DNA of 64,000 bases from Thermoplasmatota archaeon (GCA_029258975.1 JAPDJS010000009.1:93882-157881); one strand, 5' to 3'. Positions 8,437 through 18,482 are shown, counted from the stretch's first letter. Notes: a model not told the origin generated them from the sequence alone. Translations and numbers: made by a program.

Positions 8437-8910
8437 ATGGCCTTTTCTAGAGGCAAGCTGTTATTAGGGTTTGTTATTGTAGTTGCGCTAGTTATACTAG
8501 CCAGTACGCTAGGGGCGGCAAGTGCTATATTTACAAAACTTGAAAAACCCAATTTTAACGATGACTTAGAAGTACTTAGTTGGCTATCTGCAAACTCTGA
8601 AGAAATTCTTCGAGCAATTAGATCATATGAACCAGTATTGAAGGAAATTAAAGGATACTCCAAATGTCTTATAGCGCATCGCCACGACTTCTGGACTGCA
8701 AATAAGCTAGATATTACAGATTTCATAATATACAGATCTCCTGACGGCGAGTTCCAGTATGCTATTATATCTATAGATCTATATGACAATAATGGCCAAT
8801 TAGTAAAACAAGTGTATGTCAAAATAAACCCCTCCTTTAAAATAGTTGATACGTACACAATCGATGATTATGTCATGCTTAACTACGTACCAAAACTAAG
8901 AAAATTATAA
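8437..8910 (+). CDS. Hypothetical secreted or membrane-anchored protein
   Basis: 157 residues, family not recognised. Residues 7-30 form one hydrophobic segment after a short basic N-terminus (signal peptide or anchor). The rest is a soluble domain of mixed helix and strand with regular beta-type stretches (DFIIYRSPDGEFQYAIISIDLYD). One Cys, no obvious metal site. The start is ATG 8437 behind the unusual G-rich ribosome binding site GGCGGGGGGTGA, nearly the same as that of the secreted protein at 2055. The gene stands alone between copA and the mevalonate cluster. Confidence 0.65.
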   Translation: MAFSRGKLLLGFVIVVALVILASTLGAASAIFTKLEKPNFNDDLEVLSWLSANSEEILRAIRSYEPVLKEIKGYSKCLIAHRHDFWTANKLDITDFIIYRSPDGEFQYAIISIDLYDNNGQLVKQVYVKINPSFKIVDTYTIDDYVMLNYVPKLRKL

Positions 8911-9130
8911 TCAAAATTTTATTGATCTCTTGATTTTTGGTTCTATTTTTCCTATTTCTTTAATATATGCCTAGATACTTTTGTGTTGCAGCTTATTTTA
9001 ATCCTAGTCGTTCATCCACTATTATATCCACGAATATTCTTCTAGCTGGCTATTTATGTAATAATCGAAATCCATATAAGTAATAACCGAATAACTATGA
9101 TAACCGAGGAGTAATGGAGGTCGTGAAAAT

Positions 9131-10171
9131 ATGCTAAAAACAGGCATAGTGGGTTACGGAGGCTATGTTCCTAGATATCGTATTAAAAACGATGAAATAG
9201 GCAGAATATGGGGACGTAGTGGTGGTTTTCCAATAAAGGAAAAGTCCGTACCAGGTTTGGATGAAGATTCCACAACAATCGCTATTGAAGCTGCACTAAA
9301 TGCGTTAAAAAGAGCTAGAATTGATCCAAAGAAGATTATGGCATTATTCTTCGGTAGTGAGTCTAAAGTGTATGCCGTTAAACCCACAGCTACAATTGTA
9401 GCTGAAGCAATAGGTGCAACTCCTGAAATAAACGCAGCAGATTTCGAGTTTGCGTGTAAAGCAGGCACAGAAGCTATGAGAGCTGCGATTAATTACGTTG
9501 AGGCTGGTCAAGCAGATTATACTATGGCTATAGGTGCTGACACAGCCCAAGGCGCTCCTGGAGATGAGCTGGACTATACAGCTGCCGCAGGTGGTGCTGC
9601 ATATATTTTTGGTAAAGAAGGAAAGATAGCCTCTATAGAGGGGTGGTTCTCATTCATCACAGACACTCCAGACTTTTGGAGACGTGAAGGTCAAAGATAT
9701 CCAAGACATGGTTATAGGTTTACAGGAGAGCCCGCCTACTTCAAGCATGTCGTATATGCGGGAATTGAGTTAATGTCTCGCCTAGGACTGCGCCCTTCAG
9801 ATATCGACTACGTAGTCCCACACCAACCAAACACAAAATTCCCTCTTGAAGCAGCAAAGCAAATGGGATTTCCAAAAGAGAAGGTTCTCCCTGGATTATT
9901 ATCAACCGAAATAGGAAATACATATTCCGGAGCAGTGCCTCTAGGGTTGGCTAGGGTTCTAGATATCGCAAAGCCAGGGCAAAGGATTCTATGTGTCTCA
10001 TTTGGTAGTGGAGCAGGAAGTGACGCATTTTCGCTTATTGTTGAGGACAAAATTGAGGAAGTTAGAGACCTTGCGCCAAAAATTGACGATTACATAAGAA
10101 GGAAGAAGTACATCGACTACGCGCTATATCTAAGATATAGAAGGCTTATTGACAGAGGTTGGAAGGAATGA
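9131..10171 (+). CDS. hmgS: Hydroxymethylglutaryl-CoA synthase (archaeal)
   Basis: Condenses acetoacetyl-CoA with acetyl-CoA to HMG-CoA, the second step of the mevalonate route to archaeal lipids. The 346 residues match the usual archaeal length. The catalytic Cys is in [13 protein letters not shown] (about residue 114), the general-base Glu in FFGSES, and the His in VPHQPN (about residue 235). The start is ATG 9131 behind GGAGGTCGTG. The stop overlaps the thiolase start. In archaea this enzyme is known to form a channelling complex with the thiolase and DUF35 protein encoded directly downstream, and that order is intact here. Confidence 0.96.
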   Translation: MLKTGIVGYGGYVPRYRIKNDEIGRIWGRSGGFPIKEKSVPGLDEDSTTIAIEAALNALKRARIDPKKIMALFFGSESKVYAVKPTATIVAEAIGATPEINAADFEFACKAGTEAMRAAINYVEAGQADYTMAIGADTAQGAPGDELDYTAAAGGAAYIFGKEGKIASIEGWFSFITDTPDFWRREGQRYPRHGYRFTGEPAYFKHVVYAGIELMSRLGLRPSDIDYVVPHQPNTKFPLEAAKQMGFPKEKVLPGLLSTEIGNTYSGAVPLGLARVLDIAKPGQRILCVSFGSGAGSDAFSLIVEDKIEEVRDLAPKIDDYIRRKKYIDYALYLRYRRLIDRGWKE

Positions 10172-11334
10172 GGGACGTAGCAGTTATTGGTGTAGGTCAA
10201 ATTCAAGTTAGTGAGCACTGGGAAAGACCACTAAGAGAGATGGCTGTCGACGCAAGTCTTAGAGCTGTAATTGACGGAAATGTGGATATCAAAGATATTG
10301 ATCTCCTCGTAGTTGGCAATATGCTTGGAGAGGTTACAGATACTCAAGCTCATCTTGGGGCTCTTATAGCAGAAGCCTTAGGCCTTAAGAACGTAGAAGC
10401 ATATAGAGTTGAAGCTGCATGTGGATCTGGCGCAGCAGCATTTAGAACAGCATATATGGCTGTAGCAGGAGGATTTTCTGATCTAGCTCTTGTTGTAGGA
10501 GTTGAACAACAAACAAACGCGTTTTTCACGGATATAACACTAGGTCTAGCTATGGCTGCTGATGGAGAGTATGAAATCCTTCACGGTGCTTCATTTCTGG
10601 CCTTAAATGCGCTTCTTAAGAGACTTTACATGGAAAGGTACAAAGATGTGAAAGAGGAGGAACTAGCGGTATTTCCAGTAATAGCTCACGAAAATGCTGT
10701 AAATAATATGTACGCAATGTACAGATTTCCTATAAACGTAGAAAAAGTTCTAAGGTCCCCTTACGTAGCTGAGCCCATTAGACTCTTCGAAACTGCGCCA
10801 ATATCAGACGGCGCGGCCGCAGTACTCCTAGCCCCAGCGGAAATCGCTAAGAAGTATACCGATACACCAGTGATCATAAAAGCTTCCGAGGTTGCTACAG
10901 ATAAAATTTACCTCGCAGGTAGAGAAGACATCCTACTTCCCGCTGCAATAAGAGTTTCTACAGAAAAAGCTCTTAAACGTGCAAAAGTAGAGCGAAAAGA
11001 TATCGATTTCTTTGAGCTTCACGATGCGTATAGTATCATGGCTGCCCTTTCATTAGAAGCTTCTGGATTTGCCGAACCAGGGAAAGCTCCTAAAATGGCT
11101 GCCGATGGCGCTTACTACCTTAACGGAGATCTTCCTATCCTCACTATGGGAGGACTAAAAGCTCGTGGTCATCCTGTGGGAGCCACTGGAGTATACCAAA
11201 TCGTAGAAAGCGTCATACAGCTTCGCGGAGATGCTGGAAAGAATCAGGTAGATGGTGCTGAAATTGGAATGGCACAAAATGTAGGTGGCGTAGCAACTAC
11301 TGTAATAACGACAATACTTAAGAGGGGTGATTAA
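10168..11334 (+). CDS. Acetyl-CoA C-acetyltransferase (thiolase), mevalonate complex
   Basis: Makes acetoacetyl-CoA from two acetyl-CoA and passes it to HMG-CoA synthase. The acyl-accepting Cys is in [11 protein letters not shown], the active-site His residues are in ELHDAYS and [14 protein letters not shown]. The final CxG motif of bacterial thiolases is replaced by NVGGVATT, as in the archaeal SCP2-like branch. ATG 10168 overlaps the hmgS stop by two bases and has GAGGTTGGAAGG upstream, so it is preferred over TTG 10159. It is the middle gene of the three-gene complex operon. Confidence 0.95.
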   Translation: MRDVAVIGVGQIQVSEHWERPLREMAVDASLRAVIDGNVDIKDIDLLVVGNMLGEVTDTQAHLGALIAEALGLKNVEAYRVEAACGSGAAAFRTAYMAVAGGFSDLALVVGVEQQTNAFFTDITLGLAMAADGEYEILHGASFLALNALLKRLYMERYKDVKEEELAVFPVIAHENAVNNMYAMYRFPINVEKVLRSPYVAEPIRLFETAPISDGAAAVLLAPAEIAKKYTDTPVIIKASEVATDKIYLAGREDILLPAAIRVSTEKALKRAKVERKDIDFFELHDAYSIMAALSLEASGFAEPGKAPKMAADGAYYLNGDLPILTMGGLKARGHPVGATGVYQIVESVIQLRGDAGKNQVDGAEIGMAQNVGGVATTVITTILKRGD

Positions 11335-11335
11335 T

Positions 11336-11758
11336 GTGCCGCTTATTCCTGAAATTGCACGTACATGGAGGATAAGATATCAAAGATATCGTTTAGAAGG
11401 TACTCGCTGTAAGGACTGTGGAAAAATACATTATCCTCCTCGCTTAATATGTGATAAATGTTATAGCCGCAACCTTGAGCCATATAGACTTTCCGGAGAG
11501 GGAGAAGTTATAAGTTATACTGTCGTAAACAGAGGTGCTACAGGTTTTGATGCCTATACACCCTATATTTACGCGATAGTTAAGCTTAAAGAAGGCATCG
11601 TTGTAGAGGCTCAAATCACTGATGTGGATCTCGAGGATGTCTATGTAGGGATGCCTGTGGAGATGGTAGTTCGCAAACTTACTGAATACCGCGATGATGG
11701 TTTGATCGTTTATGGCTATAAGTTCCGACCAAAGCTTGAAGGTGTTAAGAATGAATGA
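11336..11758 (+). CDS. DUF35 OB-fold protein with zinc ribbon, thiolase/HMGCS scaffold
   Basis: About 140 residues. A rubredoxin-like zinc ribbon with CKDC and CDKC (about residues 23-45) is followed by an OB-fold (GEGEVISYTVVNRG...). In the structurally known archaeal complex this protein bridges thiolase and HMG-CoA synthase and shapes their shared CoA site. GTG 11336 follows GAGGGGTGA at a normal spacing and is preferred over GTG 11327, which lies inside that Shine-Dalgarno sequence. The gene end overlaps the start of the HTH regulator. Confidence 0.92.
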   Translation: MPLIPEIARTWRIRYQRYRLEGTRCKDCGKIHYPPRLICDKCYSRNLEPYRLSGEGEVISYTVVNRGATGFDAYTPYIYAIVKLKEGIVVEAQITDVDLEDVYVGMPVEMVVRKLTEYRDDGLIVYGYKFRPKLEGVKNE

Positions 11759-12443
11759 AGAAGAACTTGCCCAAAAAATAGCCGGAGAAATCATTATGTC
11801 TAAAGAGCCTGGTAAAACAATGAGAAAATGGAGAGAAACGTTTAATATCACTATTTCGGAATTAGCTTCAAAAATGGGTGTATCTCCATCAGTTATTAGC
11901 GATTATGAGTCGGGAAAGACCAAATCTCCTGGATCCCAATTTGTCCAGAGATACGTTAGGACTCTAATAGAAATCGACAAAAAGCGTGGCGGGGAGAAAA
12001 TTAGAGTATACACTATTCTTGAAAAAAGCGATGCAATAATTGACATGTACGACTACAAAGTCCCGATTGAGGCTAAAGACTTCATTGAGGCTATCGACGG
12101 CACAGTACACGCCTATGAAGAGGGTCTAACAAGAGACATTTATGGATATACGTTTCTAGATAGCATTAAAGCCATCCTCAACTTTACAGCCCTTGACTAC
12201 TTGAAAGTCTATGGTCTAAGTACCGAAAGAGCACTCATTTTTGCAGGAGTTAAGTACGGACGATCTCCAATGATAGCTGTAAGAGCACACCCAATAAAGC
12301 CCGCTATGGTCGTATACCATCAACCAGAAAAAATTGATGATCTAGCAATACTCCTGGCAGAGAAAGAGAGAGTTCCGCTTGTATCGACCTTCTTGAGTGC
12401 AAAGGATCTTATAAGACGCTTGAGAGAGTTAAGCCAAGAGTGA
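11751..12443 (+). CDS. XRE-type HTH transcriptional regulator, archaeal
   Basis: About 230 residues. The N-terminal helix-turn-helix (ETFNITISELASKMGVSPSVISDYESGKTKSPG, roughly residues 30-60; shown here only as its core ISELASKMGVSPSVISDYES) is of the Cro/XRE class. The C-terminal domain, about 150 residues, resembles no effector domain I can name. ATG 11751 overlaps the DUF35 stop, so it is co-transcribed with the mevalonate genes and may regulate them; that is inferred from position only. Related regulators are widespread in archaea. Confidence 0.8.
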   Translation: MNEEELAQKIAGEIIMSKEPGKTMRKWRETFNITISELASKMGVSPSVISDYESGKTKSPGSQFVQRYVRTLIEIDKKRGGEKIRVYTILEKSDAIIDMYDYKVPIEAKDFIEAIDGTVHAYEEGLTRDIYGYTFLDSIKAILNFTALDYLKVYGLSTERALIFAGVKYGRSPMIAVRAHPIKPAMVVYHQPEKIDDLAILLAEKERVPLVSTFLSAKDLIRRLRELSQE

Positions 12444-12553
12444 TTGTCCTTTTGTTTTTATCGCAAGCCACCTACCTTTTCCCTTTTTTCTTATCACAAA
12501 ACGTGCAACAAAGTTAAAATTGGTATAGCGCAATTTTATTTCTGGTGGTTTTT

Positions 12554-13081
12554 ATGAGTGATGCTCTCATAGTCGTTGATATGATTCATGACTTTGTTGA
12601 CGGGAAGTTTGGATCTGAAAACGCAAAAAAGATCGTTCCTAGGATAAAAGATCTCATCGAAAAGGCCAGAAGAAAGGGCGTTTTAATAGTTTATACTCGC
12701 GATTCCCACAAACCTGGAGATCCTGAGCTTAAAATTTGGGGAGAGCATGCCATGGAAGGCTCTAAAGGTTCGGAAGTTGTAGAAGATCTTGCTCCAACCC
12801 AGGGAGATTTTGTAGTGAGCAAAACAACCTATGACTCTTTCTTCAACACTGAGCTTGAAAGAATACTTAAGGATCACGGAGTAAAAAACGTATATATCGT
12901 AGGTGTGGCAACAGATATTTGTGTTCTTCATACAGCCTTTGGAGCATTTGCAAGAGGATTTAATGTGTTCATCGTTAAAGACTGTGTTGCGAGTATAAAT
13001 GAAGAAGGTCATGAATGGGCTTTGAAGTATATGCAAACCATTTACGGAGCAAAAATTGTAGAATCGGAGGAGCTGTTCTAA
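12554..13081 (+). CDS. pncA: Nicotinamidase (isochorismatase-like cysteine hydrolase)
   Basis: Converts nicotinamide to nicotinate in the NAD salvage pathway. Catalytic Asp in VVDMIHDF (residue 8 or so), the metal-site motif DSH...H in TRDSHKPGD and GEHA, and the nucleophile Cys in VGVATDICVLHTA. The DSH metal motif favours nicotinamidase over other isochorismatase-fold hydrolases. ATG 12554 follows TCTGGTGG; the upstream GTG 12545 falls inside that site. The next gene starts right after its stop codon and encodes the following enzyme of the same pathway, which supports the call. Confidence 0.88.
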   Translation: MSDALIVVDMIHDFVDGKFGSENAKKIVPRIKDLIEKARRKGVLIVYTRDSHKPGDPELKIWGEHAMEGSKGSEVVEDLAPTQGDFVVSKTTYDSFFNTELERILKDHGVKNVYIVGVATDICVLHTAFGAFARGFNVFIVKDCVASINEEGHEWALKYMQTIYGAKIVESEELF

Positions 13082-14281
13082 ATGAAGGGACGATTTAATG
13101 TAGCAAACTATGAAGAAATTAAATCCGGACTCACCTCAGATATATACTTCTTTAGAACTGTTGAAATCCTAAAGGGAGAGAACATAAATCCTTACGTAGT
13201 TGCAGAATTTACAATGCATAGGCCTCCTAAGAATTGGCCATGGGTCGTTTTTACTGGTCTCGACGAGGTAATCGAACTTTTAGATGGAGTTCCAGTAGAT
13301 CTATATGCAATTCCGGAGGGTACTATAATTCCCTATAAGGATTACTTCGGCGTGAAAGTTCCCGTGATGTACATACACGGCAAATATGCGGACTTTGCAT
13401 TATACGAAACTCCAATTCTGGGAATGATCTCTCAAGCTACAGGAATCGCCACAAAGGCGGCTAGAATAAAGAAAATAGCAGGGGATAAAACAGTTTTAGC
13501 ATTTGGAATCAGGAGGATGCATCCCGCTATAGCACCGATGATTGATAGGGCAAGTTATATTGGAGGCTGTGATGCCGTATCTAGCGTTATAGGTGCTAAA
13601 ACTATTGGGATAACGCCTACAGGAACTATGCCTCATGCACTAATTTTGGCCTTAGGTTCTCCGGAAAAGGCTTGGGTTGCCTTTGACAAACATATGCCGG
13701 AAGACGTTCCAAGAATTGCTCTTGTAGATACCATTTCCGATGAAAAAAGAGAGGCTCTTAAAGCAGCTGAGATCTTAGGAAAAAGGCTCTTTGGTGTCCG
13801 CTTAGATACACCATCTTCAAGAAGAGGCAACATGAAAGATATCGTGCTAGAGGTTAAATGGGAGCTAAAGCTCAGAGGATATGACCATGTGAAAATAGTT
13901 GTGTCTGGAGGATTAGACGAAGAAGAAATAGAAAAATTGAAAGACGTCGTAGATGCGTTTGGTGTTGGAAGCAGCATATCGAACGCTCCTGCAGTTGACT
14001 TCGCCATGGATCTTGTGGAGGTTGAAGGAGATCCTATTGCTAAGAGAGGAAAAATTGCGGGAAGAAAGATGCTTATGAAGTGTGAATCATGTAAGAATTA
14101 CTTTGTATTTCCAAAAGGAAAGGAGTCCACAAAGTGTCCGGTGTGTGGTAGCACTCTCAAGCCGACCTTTGAAAAATACATTGAAAATGGCAGAGTTATA
14201 AAAGAGCCCGAAGATCCGAAAGAAATCAGAAAAAGGGTACTAGAGCAACTAAAAGACCTGGGCCTTAATACTTATCCCTGA
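13082..14281 (+). CDS. pncB: Nicotinate phosphoribosyltransferase with C-terminal zinc ribbon
   Basis: Joins nicotinate and PRPP to nicotinate mononucleotide. The 399-residue protein has the family's core (YETPILGMISQATG near residue 105, TPTGTMPHAL, DTISDEKREA, RLDTPSSRRG, VSGGLDEEEI, and the phosphate-binding FGVGSSISN). After the barrel, residues 333-365 form a Cys4 ribbon, CESC and CPVC. Such a ribbon occurs in archaeal relatives but not in most bacterial enzymes. The start follows GGAGGAGCT and abuts the nicotinamidase stop, so the two form an NAD salvage operon. Confidence 0.93.
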   Translation: MKGRFNVANYEEIKSGLTSDIYFFRTVEILKGENINPYVVAEFTMHRPPKNWPWVVFTGLDEVIELLDGVPVDLYAIPEGTIIPYKDYFGVKVPVMYIHGKYADFALYETPILGMISQATGIATKAARIKKIAGDKTVLAFGIRRMHPAIAPMIDRASYIGGCDAVSSVIGAKTIGITPTGTMPHALILALGSPEKAWVAFDKHMPEDVPRIALVDTISDEKREALKAAEILGKRLFGVRLDTPSSRRGNMKDIVLEVKWELKLRGYDHVKIVVSGGLDEEEIEKLKDVVDAFGVGSSISNAPAVDFAMDLVEVEGDPIAKRGKIAGRKMLMKCESCKNYFVFPKGKESTKCPVCGSTLKPTFEKYIENGRVIKEPEDPKEIRKRVLEQLKDLGLNTYP

Positions 14282-14284
14282 GTT

Positions 14285-14608
14285 TTATTTACCCTTTATT
14301 ACTGACTTCTTTAGTTTTTCTGCCCTTTCTTTTGCCGTATATCCTGTTACGACGTCCAAGAATCTATTATATCTTTTTAACGTTTTATAGGCCTCTTCGG
14401 GAGAATATTCCTTCTTTGGAATTGTGCTCACGACAAGTGTCTTTTTGTCTTTGAGATATATCTCTATTTTTTCTAAACTACCATAAGAAGTGTAATATTT
14501 TCCATCTCTTTCTTCTACATGACCGAAGAACTCTTGAATTATCTTCTTAAGCTTTTCTCCCTCTATGTGTTTATAATGACCTCTTTTTATAGGATACTCT
14601 CTAACCAT
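14285..14608 (-). CDS. Small conserved archaeal protein (DUF5611-like)
   Basis: A basic 107-residue protein without membrane segments or cysteines. It has a predicted alpha/beta fold: GEKLKKIIQEFFGHVEERDGKYYTSYG followed by strands and a C-terminal basic helix. (Only its first block GEKLKKIIQEFFG is needed for recognition.) I think it belongs to DUF5611, a small archaeal family of unknown function, but I cannot verify that. It lies 12 bases upstream of the pheS end on the same strand, so it is likely transcribed with or after the synthetase genes or is separate. Confidence 0.6.
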   Translation of the reverse strand: MVREYPIKRGHYKHIEGEKLKKIIQEFFGHVEERDGKYYTSYGSLEKIEIYLKDKKTLVVSTIPKKEYSPEEAYKTLKRYNRFLDVVTGYTAKERAEKLKKSVIKGK

Positions 14609-14620
14609 ACATTATCACCG

Positions 14621-16135
14621 CTATCGAATGATGATGGGACTTTTTCTTAGCCATGATATGTCTGTTATGTATATCTTCCTAATGTCGTCTAATCCCATAA
14701 GTATTGCTATTAACCTCTCAAGACCCAATCCCCATGCCAAGACGCGACCCTTGATTCCCAACGGCTCTGTTACCTCTGGCCTGAATATGCCGGCACCACC
14801 TAGTTCTAACCATTTTCCTTTAAATTTAACGAAAATCTCTAAGCTAGGCTCTGTGTATGGGAAATAGGAGGGTCTTACTCGAACTTCTTTGAAACCTAAC
14901 TTGCGATAGAACTCTTTAAGAACGCCTATTAACATCCTCAAGTTAGCGTCCTCTTCAACTATAATCCCATCTATCTGAGTAAACTCTGAAAGATGCGTAG
15001 CATCTATAGCTTCTCTCCTAAAAACTTTACCTATAATGAAAACTCTTATAGGATATTCCTCAGGATGTTCTGCCAGATATTTGATTGTAATTGCTGTTGT
15101 ATGGCTTCTTAGAAGCGCCTTTTTTGCTAATTCCAAGCTCCATTCATATCTCCAGCCTTTAGATAGCGTTGTACCTCCAGTCTCATGGATTTCCTTTATT
15201 TTTAGAGCTAAGTTTTCGTCCACCTCAAGCTCAGAGGGCTCTAATAAATAATAGGTATCTTGCAAATCCCTTGCCGGATGGTCTTGCGGAACAAAAAGTG
15301 CGTCCATATTCCAGAAGGCCGATGTAACAAAGTCACCCCTGATTTCTTTAAATCCCATTTCGAGGAATATTCTTCTTATTTTCCTTATAAGATATGTCAT
15401 CGGATGTCTTCTTCCAGCATAAAGCATTCCCACGTACCCTTCAAGGCCATATCTCCTAAACTTAACGTTTCTCCATGATCCCGCTCTTATCATCTCTGGT
15501 GTTAGGGCTCCTACCTCGACTTCTGCCTCTTGAAGGGCTTTTATACCTTTTTCGGTAATTTTGGCATAGAGTACAGTTTCTTCCTCAATTTTTAAGACAT
15601 TTTTCCTAGAAAGAAGTGTTTTTAGTATCCTCTCATTCACTTCGCTCTTAGTGAGTCTTCTTACTTCTTTTAGTTTTTTTATTAACTTTTCATCTTCGCC
15701 TAATATGCCTAATGCCCTATAGCCCTCGTCAGTTATTTTGAGAACTTTTGAGTCCCCTATCTTTTCCATCTTTCCCCATTTCTTTCTTAACACCCATCCT
15801 AGTGCAATCGAGGCAAGATTTTTCTCAAGGCCTGTTATTTCACTTATTTTTTCTACCGCTATGTCTCCCTCAGCTAATTTTTCCAAAATCTTTCTCTCTG
15901 GAAATCCTTCAACAGCATACTTTTCTCCTTCAGGACCTAATAACACATACTCCCTTTTTACTCTTTCAATTTCTACAAGTCCCTTGGATTCTAACTTAGC
16001 AATAATTGCCGCGGCTTCACTTTTATCTTTTAGATTTGCCTCTTTAGTAATTTCTTCTAAGGACATTTTACCACGTTTATTTAAAATTTCCAGAACCTTT
16101 CGCTCTTGAGGGCTTATAGACGGGATTTCAGTCAT
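14621..16135 (-). CDS. pheS: Phenylalanyl-tRNA synthetase alpha subunit
   Basis: Class II synthetase catalytic subunit, working as an (alpha-beta)2 tetramer with PheT, which is not in the window. The N-terminal third holds winged-helix-like domains. The catalytic core has the motif 2 region FRREAIDATHLSEF, the HPARDLQDTYYL block and motif 3 GLGLERL. ATG 16135 follows GAGGTTG and overlaps the trpS stop by eight bases; the longer frame from 16165 has no such site. The gene ends in TAG, one of only a few genes here to do so. With trpS upstream it forms a synthetase operon. Confidence 0.95.
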   Translation of the reverse strand: MTEIPSISPQERKVLEILNKRGKMSLEEITKEANLKDKSEAAAIIAKLESKGLVEIERVKREYVLLGPEGEKYAVEGFPERKILEKLAEGDIAVEKISEITGLEKNLASIALGWVLRKKWGKMEKIGDSKVLKITDEGYRALGILGEDEKLIKKLKEVRRLTKSEVNERILKTLLSRKNVLKIEEETVLYAKITEKGIKALQEAEVEVGALTPEMIRAGSWRNVKFRRYGLEGYVGMLYAGRRHPMTYLIRKIRRIFLEMGFKEIRGDFVTSAFWNMDALFVPQDHPARDLQDTYYLLEPSELEVDENLALKIKEIHETGGTTLSKGWRYEWSLELAKKALLRSHTTAITIKYLAEHPEEYPIRVFIIGKVFRREAIDATHLSEFTQIDGIIVEEDANLRMLIGVLKEFYRKLGFKEVRVRPSYFPYTEPSLEIFVKFKGKWLELGGAGIFRPEVTEPLGIKGRVLAWGLGLERLIAILMGLDDIRKIYITDISWLRKSPIIIR

Positions 16136-17456
16136 TTTTAACAACCTCTTTAATAGTTTTTTCATCGACAGCGTTCATCTTTTCTTGAAGATCTGAAAGA
16201 AGTCTCTCTAGATATTCTGCTGCTTCTCTCTTACAATAACCACATAGACGTTCTCCGTTAAGACACTCTTGTCTTATCCTCATTAACTCCTCATCATCCT
16301 CAGTTAGATGGTATACAAAAAGCTCATAGACAGGACATATATCTGGATTTCCCCCATACTTTCTCTGCTCTTCCGCTGTGACTCTACCACCCGTCACAGA
16401 CTTCATTACTTTCTTCTTAGCCTCCTCGATGTCATCAGAGAGGAATATCGCTGTCTCTGGCTTTGAGCTGGACATCTTTTTGTCTCCAGTAAGGCCCCTC
16501 ATTAATCGATGATACGTTGCTGAAGGTTTAAACATAGCAAAAGGATTTATGGGGCGCTCTATCTCCGTTGTGAGCTTTTCTATTAGATATTCATCCTCCT
16601 CTGATGCACCAAAGACCTTTATAACTCCATACGGTATATTTACTTCGAGATCGCTATATCCGAGCTCTCTAAGACGTTTCTCCGTTTCTTCAAGAAGTTT
16701 CCTAAGCTCTCTATCGCTTAAGGTAACCATTACGCCATGCTCAAACTTTCTTACGTTAAGTATTCTAGTTCTATTAACAAGATCTCTTGAAAGACGTATG
16801 TGAGGATCCTGATCTACCCCCACTGGAACTATGGTGGCTCTAGGATAATATCTTCTCCATTGAACATGAAGGATGTCTCCAGCCTGTATTAAAGGAACCA
16901 TCACGTGTCCAATACTCGTGGATTCGTTAAAACCATAAATAGATGACATCTCTCCCCACTTAACTTTTGTAGCATAGTATATAGCCATATCAAGTACGTC
17001 CTTTCGCTTAGACTGGAAGTAAAATTCTGTCTTATCTGGTTTTAATCCTAAAGCTAGAGCTGCCCTAACGTATTCCTTCACGCCTATTTCGTATCCTTTG
17101 TCTAGCCTCAAACCACGAGCAGCAAGTGCTTCTAAATCTGCAATTGTTATTATTGCATCAGCTCCTAAAGATTGATAATAAGCTATTTGGTCAAACGTCA
17201 TTTTGTGACCAAAATGAGCGTTCCCAGAAGGTGAAAATCCTGTGAGAACTACAAAACCATCTCCTCTCCTTATTGCACTTAATATTGTTTCAAATCCCCT
17301 GTGACCAAAAATTATTCCTCTCGTAAATAACCTATGAGGTCTTGGTAGCATATCGACAAGCTCTTCCATGGGTGAAATTCCAAATTCTTTTATAAGCCTT
17401 TCATAGTTTTCATAAATCCCTGATCCCCAAGGGTCTATCCTCTCATTTTTATTCAT
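16128..17456 (-). CDS. trpS: Tryptophanyl-tRNA synthetase
   Basis: Class Ic synthetase of archaeal/eukaryotic type, 442 residues. The HIGH-like motif is SGNAHFGHK (about residue 77-85), the tryptophan pocket region is around VMVPLIQAGDI, and the KMSKS signature is KKMSSSKPE (about residue 325). A C-terminal pair CLNGERLCGYCK resembles a small metal site. It lies between endA and pheS on the same strand, with spacing of nine bases and an overlap of eight, so endA, trpS and pheS are probably co-transcribed. Confidence 0.95.
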   Translation of the reverse strand: MNKNERIDPWGSGIYENYERLIKEFGISPMEELVDMLPRPHRLFTRGIIFGHRGFETILSAIRRGDGFVVLTGFSPSGNAHFGHKMTFDQIAYYQSLGADAIITIADLEALAARGLRLDKGYEIGVKEYVRAALALGLKPDKTEFYFQSKRKDVLDMAIYYATKVKWGEMSSIYGFNESTSIGHVMVPLIQAGDILHVQWRRYYPRATIVPVGVDQDPHIRLSRDLVNRTRILNVRKFEHGVMVTLSDRELRKLLEETEKRLRELGYSDLEVNIPYGVIKVFGASEEDEYLIEKLTTEIERPINPFAMFKPSATYHRLMRGLTGDKKMSSSKPETAIFLSDDIEEAKKKVMKSVTGGRVTAEEQRKYGGNPDICPVYELFVYHLTEDDEELMRIRQECLNGERLCGYCKREAAEYLERLLSDLQEKMNAVDEKTIKEVVKND

Positions 17457-17465
17457 TAAACCACC

Positions 17466-18482
17466 TCACGGTCTCACGTACTCCACGAGTATATATTCTA
17501 TATTCTCTCCCTCAACAACCGCTAACATTAGTTTTTTGTTCACAGCATGCGCCGTCCTTACATTACTGCTTAGTATTTGAGGTTTTAATACTGAATTCCT
17601 GTTTACCACATTGACCAAATAGTTTGAATGCGTTTCATCCGGATTGTCTTTATACACACGGAAGTGTGCTCCATATTTGAATCCGCTTTTTACCACATGA
17701 CCCCTTTTCTTTAGATCTCTAAAGACGCAGTATTTTTCTGATATAGAGGGGTCATACTTCTCAAGAATATTAAAGATGTAATTTAATAATTCATCCTTAT
17801 TTTCCTTTGCTATTAGACCCCTTTCTATAAGATATGCAGTTTCAAGTGGTGACAAAATTATCTTTCCAAACAAAATTTTTCCGAAGAAACTTTCCAAAAT
17901 ATCCGAATATCCTCCGTTTAAGACTCCTCTATCACCTATTAAGGTAATATCGCAACTACCTTTAATTTCTAAGGACATTCCGCCAATAGGATTTGCTATT
18001 TTGACCTCATAATAAACTATATCGCCCTCTTCGTCCACGATACCAATCATAAATTGTTTTTTGTTAAATATTGCTGACCTTAGGAGGGACGAGAGCTCAT
18101 TCACACTTATATCTTCATAATCATAGAAAAGTTTCACCCGAATCTTAGGAACCGATTTACTAGGAGATTCTGATCGTTTCCAAAGAGAGATGTCATAAGG
18201 CTCAGGGCCTACGTGTCCTTTATACCCGCGTCTTCCAACAAGATCTAAAAGAGCTATTATCCTCTTAAAGGCATTTTTGTTCCCTAAAACAATGTTCCAA
18301 CCTTTTTTCCTTAAGCCCCCATCAAACTCAGCTCTTCCTAGAATTTTTAATGCTAAAGCCTCTTCAGGAGTTAAAACAAGCATATTCTTTTCCGGTCTTC
18401 CAAAACCTGTTGCTTTCCAAATTCTTTCCCAACCTTTACCTTTTATAACAATATTTCCTTTTTCTTCGATGATCTTCGACAT
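17466..18482 (-). CDS. endA: tRNA-splicing endonuclease, fused two-unit type
   Basis: Cuts bulge-helix-bulge introns from pre-tRNAs. The 338 residues are about twice the length of a single EndA subunit and consist of two related halves. The C-terminal half keeps the catalytic triad: Tyr in HFRVY, His in DETHSNYL and Lys in RTAHAVNKKL. The N-terminal half aligns by pattern (RRGYKGHVGPEPYDISLW against KRGHVVKSGFKYGAHFRVY) but has lost the triad. This is the alpha-prime architecture that acts as a homodimer, known mainly from Euryarchaeota. No tRNA in this window shows an intron. Confidence 0.88.
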   Translation of the reverse strand: MSKIIEEKGNIVIKGKGWERIWKATGFGRPEKNMLVLTPEEALALKILGRAEFDGGLRKKGWNIVLGNKNAFKRIIALLDLVGRRGYKGHVGPEPYDISLWKRSESPSKSVPKIRVKLFYDYEDISVNELSSLLRSAIFNKKQFMIGIVDEEGDIVYYEVKIANPIGGMSLEIKGSCDITLIGDRGVLNGGYSDILESFFGKILFGKIILSPLETAYLIERGLIAKENKDELLNYIFNILEKYDPSISEKYCVFRDLKKRGHVVKSGFKYGAHFRVYKDNPDETHSNYLVNVVNRNSVLKPQILSSNVRTAHAVNKKLMLAVVEGENIEYILVEYVRP

